Made by a program: the position numbers and the translations under genes
Origin: Liolophura sinensis
Taxonomy: Eukaryota > Mollusca > Polyplacophora > Chitonida > Chitonidae
Assembly: GCF_032854445.1 (NCBI RefSeq)
Contig: NC_088300.1
Span: 55,650,984 to 55,714,983 of the forward strand
Length of the DNA stretch: 64,000 nt
Direction: 5' to 3'
In this document: piece by piece, positions 59,309-64,000 of the stretch
Numbering within the stretch: position 1 is the stretch's first letter
How the letters are laid out: each line of letters begins with the position of its first letter
Notes under the pieces: generated by a model
Told to the model about the DNA's origin: nothing
The model's input: only the letters and a program-made list of their open reading frames with translations
The model's database searches: none

Positions 59309-59510
59309 CATTCGGTGGCCTAATGGTAAGAGCGTCCGCCTCAAAGTCGGGAGACGTGGGCGTGGGGTCAAACTTGGGTCGGGTCGTACCAAATACTCGA
59401 CCTGCCACAAGAAAACAGTTTATCTACACACATCAATTACTTATATGTCATATGGCTGAAAAATTGTACGAAGTTAAACCCCAAGCATACATACATATAT
59501 ATACTTTCCC
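59309..59510 (+). mobile_element. SINE-C: different tRNA-like head, SINE-B-type tail
   Basis: Head TTCGGTGGCCTAATGGTAAG then AGCGTCCGCCTCAAAGTCGG (box A like) and GGGGTCAAACTTGGGTCGGG (box B, degenerate). After a short unrelated middle it ends GTCATATGGCTGAAAAATTG, ACGAAGTTAAACCCCAAGCA and CATA repeats. That end matches the 3' end of SINE-B. Confidence 0.75.
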
Positions 59511-60351
59511 ATACGCTCATACAACGCGCCCGTCACTGGTCCGCTGAGCAGACCTACACGTTACACAGGTTTACCTACATCGACAGCACAAACCGATAAT
59601 TCACAGCGATTGTTGTCCAGCTGTCTCAAAGCATTAACCATTTGCTACTTCCTGGATTGCCCAGTATAGTATACGACCTAGGGCATACAATTCTTACTAA
59701 ATGCAGTAGTTAAAGATCAGCAATGTAATGTTACTACGTACAGCCTTGTGCAACATTATATCGTTTACTTGTCAGTGACGGCATTATACACGTACGAAAT
59801 GATAAGCACAAAGGTCTCCACTGCCAGCTAACTTCATACAATAACTAATCCTGGCGTATTTTACGTGTCAGACCATTTTAGAAAAACCCAGCGCTTTTCT
59901 CTGCTTGTCAGTTTACATTTGTAATAAGGAGTGGATTGGGGGTGGGGGTGGGGAGTGTGGGCTTCAGATAAATAACACTACATTAAATCATTAAATAACG
60001 CCTATATTTTTCTCAGATGTTTTCAGCTGACCTAAATTCTTATTTGTATCAAAGTTCATGTAGACCTAAACACAGGGCATTGGTCACAAGCTCTATACAA
60101 CTGGTATCACCTTTATGTAATAAAAACCAATCGGAATCCAACCGTACACAAATGGCAAATAAGCCCGCATACCAAAGGCCCTAACGTGACAAAGAGGGGC
60201 ATCGGCCTCCAAGAGGCACGATAAGAGAGTGCAAATTTCATAATTTCCGGTACAATTCTGTAAATTTTAGAATCAGAAGTAAAAAACTTCACGGATGTGC
60301 CTATGAAAGTTGGTTGTTCATGAAAGAGATGGTTGCTTTGTTTATTTAGAT

Positions 60352-60425
60352 ATTTACTGAGTAGTCTTTTACAGTGTATATACTCAAGAATATTTCACTT
60401 TATACAACGGTGGTCTGCATAAAGC
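60352..60425 (-). mobile_element. SINE-A 3' fragment
   Basis: GTCTTTTACAGTGTATATAC, TCAAGAATATTTCACTTTAT and ACAACGGTGGTCTGCAT correspond to the SINE-A 3' end on the - strand, diverged. Confidence 0.6.
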
Positions 60426-62127
60426 CGGGTGTGGCACTGCTATCACGTGATTGTAGGTGGGTGGGGGGGGGCGCTGCCTCCATGTTGTTGATACAGAATA
60501 CAAGTCCTGTCCCCCTCTGCTACTTTACGACGTTGTTCTATCCATCAAACCACCATACCGGGCAGAGCCCCGCAACCGGAGCGCAATCGCCGTGCTTCCT
60601 CGGTGATCAAGGGCCACTGTACAACAATGTAGCACTACGGACCTTTCGGACAGTATGTTTTCATTACATCATCGGAATGTTTTCTTCTACGACAAATGCC
60701 CCAATCTGACACAAACCTAATCTTATAATATCAGCCAGACCTAGCCAAACACTGGCCACAAAACCGAGCGACATTCACGTTCGTACATGGGTTAATGCGA
60801 AATGGTCTTTGCCAAACAAGTCATTCGCTGCATTTATCTTGAAACCCGAACATTTTTTCTCTGAAACAGAGTATGCCTATATATAGGCCTATCTACTTAC
60901 AGGATATGAATGAATATGACTCAAACAGTGATGTGAACAGAAACACCCATGCGCACATGCACGTTCAGGATATGCATACTGAATCTGACTCCAACAATCA
61001 TTGTCAGTTCTTACACAAGTACATGTATACATTATTAACTACTTCCGAGTTCTTCGGAAGGATCAATGTGAATTAACTCAGCAGGATATAGGAATTCCTA
61101 TATATGCTATATTCTATGTTATATGCTCAAAGACAGGTCGCAATTTATGAAAATAAAGAATATTATTAGGCATATCATCCAAACTGCGATGTGGAAATAG
61201 TGTCGGCCGCACATACTGTTGGTTGTGAGCCGACTTATTCCTAGGCTTATACATTTGCTGACTTATCCAAACGGCTCACCAACATTGTCACCCTTACAGT
61301 GCACAAAACATTCTCCTTGGGGAACGCGTGACAAAGTGTTGGGTTGGTATCTCATGTAATTCCGTTCTCTGCGATTCTGTTAACGTGACGAACATGCGGA
61401 ATGGTATTATACTGAGTGTCAAGCCCAGCTACATCCAGACTACGACATTGTTTACCCTCGTAACAGAGAAATACTGACTGTGTTACCGCTAGAGATGCTG
61501 GAAAAACAAAAAACAAAAAAACATCAGCATAGAACACTGTTCCATGCAACTGACAACAGTTTGTATTCACCATCATGTAACACTTTCAATTCCCTTCAGC
61601 TATCTTGTATAACGTTAACCTATAAACCCTGTCAGCTTACCTTGACTGTGCTGCAGGTATAGGGAAAAACGACGTCAGTAATAGATTCCACCGCTGCTAT
61701 AGTAGTCCGATGTTTAGAAAGAATTCGAGTCTTGACAGATCCAAGTTTACTTGTGTTTGGTGCGAGTCACAGATTATTTAGCAAGCACGGAAGTGTGTTA
61801 CTGGCTCATCGGCAATGTACAGAAGTGAGGACATTACTGCGTACACACGACTTGACCTAAATTTGTGCTCATGCGTGTAGGTAATGCGATACCAAAAAAA
61901 AAAAAGCTGAATGATACAATTGAATACAATATGTTGTCCATTGATGCGTAAAACTAGAGTGTTTTGGGTCAAACCGACGATCGAGGTGCACAGTAACTGA
62001 ATCAATAAGCAGTTAGGTACACGAATAATCAATAAATTCTTGTGGTAGTTTTATAGAACAGGACAAAAACGGACGTAATTATGTCAAAAATGGAAGACTA
62101 AATAAATAAATAAATATGATCCGTTCT

Positions 62128-62275
62128 TAAAAAGTTTTGCCGTACGTCGGAAGGTCTACCAGCAATCTGCGGGTGATTGTGGGTTTCTCCCTACCATAAT
62201 GCTTGCTACTGTAGTATAGGTGCAATTTTCTTGAGTATGGTGTAAAACACAAATCAAATAAATATATAAATAAAT
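62128..62275 (+). mobile_element. SINE-A body-only copy
   Basis: Begins GCCGTACGTCGGAAGGTCTA, the same internal point as other body-only copies, and ends GTATGGTGTAAAACACAAAT with AAAT repeats. Confidence 0.82.
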
Positions 62276-62559
62276 AAAACTGTCATAGTTCGAAACATCT
62301 AAAATGAATACAAGCCAAGAACCAAGTTCCAATTTAGGCGTTATGAAAAACCAGAAACCGGTTTCGTAAAGGACTGACAAAATCGTGAGTGGTAATCTAT
62401 GGTCCCAACCAATGGCAGCAGGGGAATATAAAAATAGAAATATAGGTACATGTATATGTGGCTGCTAGGTATCTTAACATCTCCCTTCAAATGGGTCTTC
62501 CAAACTCTGGAAGTACCTGTCGACACTTTAAATGCATGGTTCAACTTTTACCTGTCATT

Positions 62560-62870
62560 TTAAAGAGGCTGTGCTACAGATTTTTTAAGGAATCCATATT
62601 CGCATCAAATCAAATTTTATGCAATTATTTAGCACAACTCCAACAATTGCCTTACTGCAGTTATCACTCATTTCTGATGGAAAAGTTATCACTTTTTGAA
62701 TTTTAGGAACTTTAATACCGATTTTAAATAGTAACGTGCACAGACTATGCAGATATTACGGGAAAAGTAATTAGGCCTATTTGGGCTTCTAAAATAGCAA
62801 AATTTCGATCGCATTTGTGTTGTTCGATTTTTTTTTTTTGGGCCAAAACTGTCCTGTATAGCCACTTTAA
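62560..62870. mobile_element. MITE-like element with terminal inverted repeats and TTAA ends
   Basis: The left end reads TTAAAGAGGCTGTGCTACAG; the right end, read on the opposite strand, is TTAAAGTGGCTATACAGGAC. They form imperfect terminal inverted repeats, with TTAA at both borders as in piggyBac-type target sites. The element is 311 bp and non-coding; open frames across it are accidental. A diverged relative lies at 56055-56260. Confidence 0.68.
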
Positions 62871-63327
62871 GGTCGTACGTAACTGGGTCTCCAGGCGTCA
62901 AAAAGTTTGGCAGTAAACACAAATGGTAAGAGATTCTGTCAGAAATCTCCAATGTTTAAGTGAAACTTAAGGATTCTGAAGAGTTAAATGCAGCGTGATA
63001 CCTGGGAGAAATTAATTTCTTTGCGTTCCAGACACTGGTACGCTTGCCACTTTCGTGTTCATGGTGTACGTTACAAAGCCCTCAACCTTGTAGTCAAAAT
63101 GTGATGAAAGTGTGCAAAACCGTGACATTCTTTACGATTCCAGAGGTCTCGGAAGTACATGTTGGCCCTGCTTTCTGCAGTTTGAGTGAGCAAGTATGTT
63201 TTATACATGTTAGTGGCATTCTGAAAGGCTTTCTTCAGCACTTAATGATGTTTATTTTACGCACTGCAATCAGCAATACGGTCAGCGGACTATCTCTAAC
63301 ATTACACTGTTCCATCATGAGAATATC

Positions 63328-63400
63328 TGATTGGTGTTTCACGCCGTACTCAAAAATATTTCACTTATACGACGACAGGCAGCATTACACGAGGAGTAAG
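63328..63400 (-). mobile_element. SINE-A 3' fragment
   Basis: TCTGATTGGTGTTTCACGCC, GTACTCAAAAATATTTCACT and TATACGACGACAGGCAGCAT are the SINE-A 3' end on the - strand. Confidence 0.8.
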
Positions 63401-64000
63401 CAGCCAATTCTGGGACTCCACCGACCTACGTACATGAAGCGATAACCATCAATGAAATAATGAAATAATAAACTCTATCTTTTCAGTTAGGTGAAAAGTT
63501 CTACCCTTCACAATGATTTTGTCCGTTATCTATCATTATACTTTTTGTTGTTGCTTGTGACTTTGACATGATTTCGACCATACGTTGATGTAACTTCAGC
63601 GACAGTTGGAACACGGGCACGACCTTCAGTCAAATGACATCCAGATACCCGCTCCTTCTTGAAATTAGTAAACAGTACCGTATACAGTGATTGGCGTGAA
63701 ATGCCTGTGGACTAAAACTTGGACACATTCCCACTGAATGACTGAGTGAGCATTGATGAAGAAAACATAACACAACAGGAAGTTTGAACTATTTGATCAG
63801 TAAGTAAACCAGATCAAACAATGCCATTTTAAGTTTTATATTTACAACAATACTTCAAATTTTCACAGCACTATATAATGGTATAAGACATGTACCAGTG
63901 TGGTAGTCCAGGTATCACAAGTTCAAACATTCAACACATCAGGTTAAACACAATGATCTACTATTACCGTCATCACACAACTACATGGCAGGAAGAGTAT

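Larger units (their letters stand above)
59520..64000. other. Intergenic end of the window
   Basis: Contains SINE-A fragments (60352, 62128, 63328) and the MITE-like element (62560-62870). No exon could be supported. Confidence 0.5.

Overview
The window is nuclear DNA of an invertebrate animal, most likely a mollusc or another lophotrochozoan. Genes are split into short exons with GT..AG introns and lie far apart. The intergenic and intronic DNA is AT-rich and full of tRNA-derived SINEs, minisatellites and microsatellites. No prokaryotic, viral or organellar genes were seen.

Three genes can be reconstructed exon by exon with matching splice phases. (1) 12772-18699, + strand: a sideroflexin-5 orthologue (mitochondrial inner-membrane carrier), 11 exons, complete except for an unlocated N-terminal exon. 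(2) 35006-41743, - strand: a secreted protein with signal peptide, IGFBP domain, Kazal domain and one Ig domain (KAZALD1/IGFBP7 type), 4 exons, 248 residues. (3) 48301-57333, - strand: an SH3BP2 (3BP2)-like adaptor with an N-terminal PH domain and C-terminal SH2 domain, 13 exons, 372 residues, with a cluster of upstream ATGs. A fourth - strand gene at about 22979-24439 encodes a basic coiled-coil protein that I do not recognise; two of its exons join in phase. Weaker coding candidates are a small acidic ORF (22122-22316, -), a possible last exon (29879-30100, -) and a possible NRF-like exon (1834-2010, +). The genes look like unrelated neighbours; nothing suggests an operon or a joint pathway.

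Layout: 1-8.7 kb mostly featureless; 8.74-9.77 kb minisatellites; 12.8-19 kb SFXN5; 21.2-21.8 kb a composite SINE with one 14-bp target-site duplication; 22-24.4 kb the coiled-coil gene; 25.2-25.5 kb a 21-bp array; 25.9-27.1 kb a dead LINE reverse transcriptase, followed by a full-length SINE with a 13-bp target-site duplication; 27.5-28.1 kb a 70-bp array; 31-34 kb several arrays, two of which share a core motif in opposite orientation; 35-41.7 kb the IGFBP/Kazal/Ig gene with a 32-bp minisatellite in its last intron; 42.7-44.2 kb a 50-bp array; 47-59 kb the SH3BP2-like gene flanked by two copies of a second SINE family; 59-64 kb repeats and no gene.

I found no defence system, CRISPR array or gene cluster. 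The most unusual material is in the mobile elements. Three SINE types with different tRNA heads appear to share one 3' tail. SINE bodies recur from the same internal breakpoint, and a trimer of bodies plus an inverted copy seems to have inserted as one unit.
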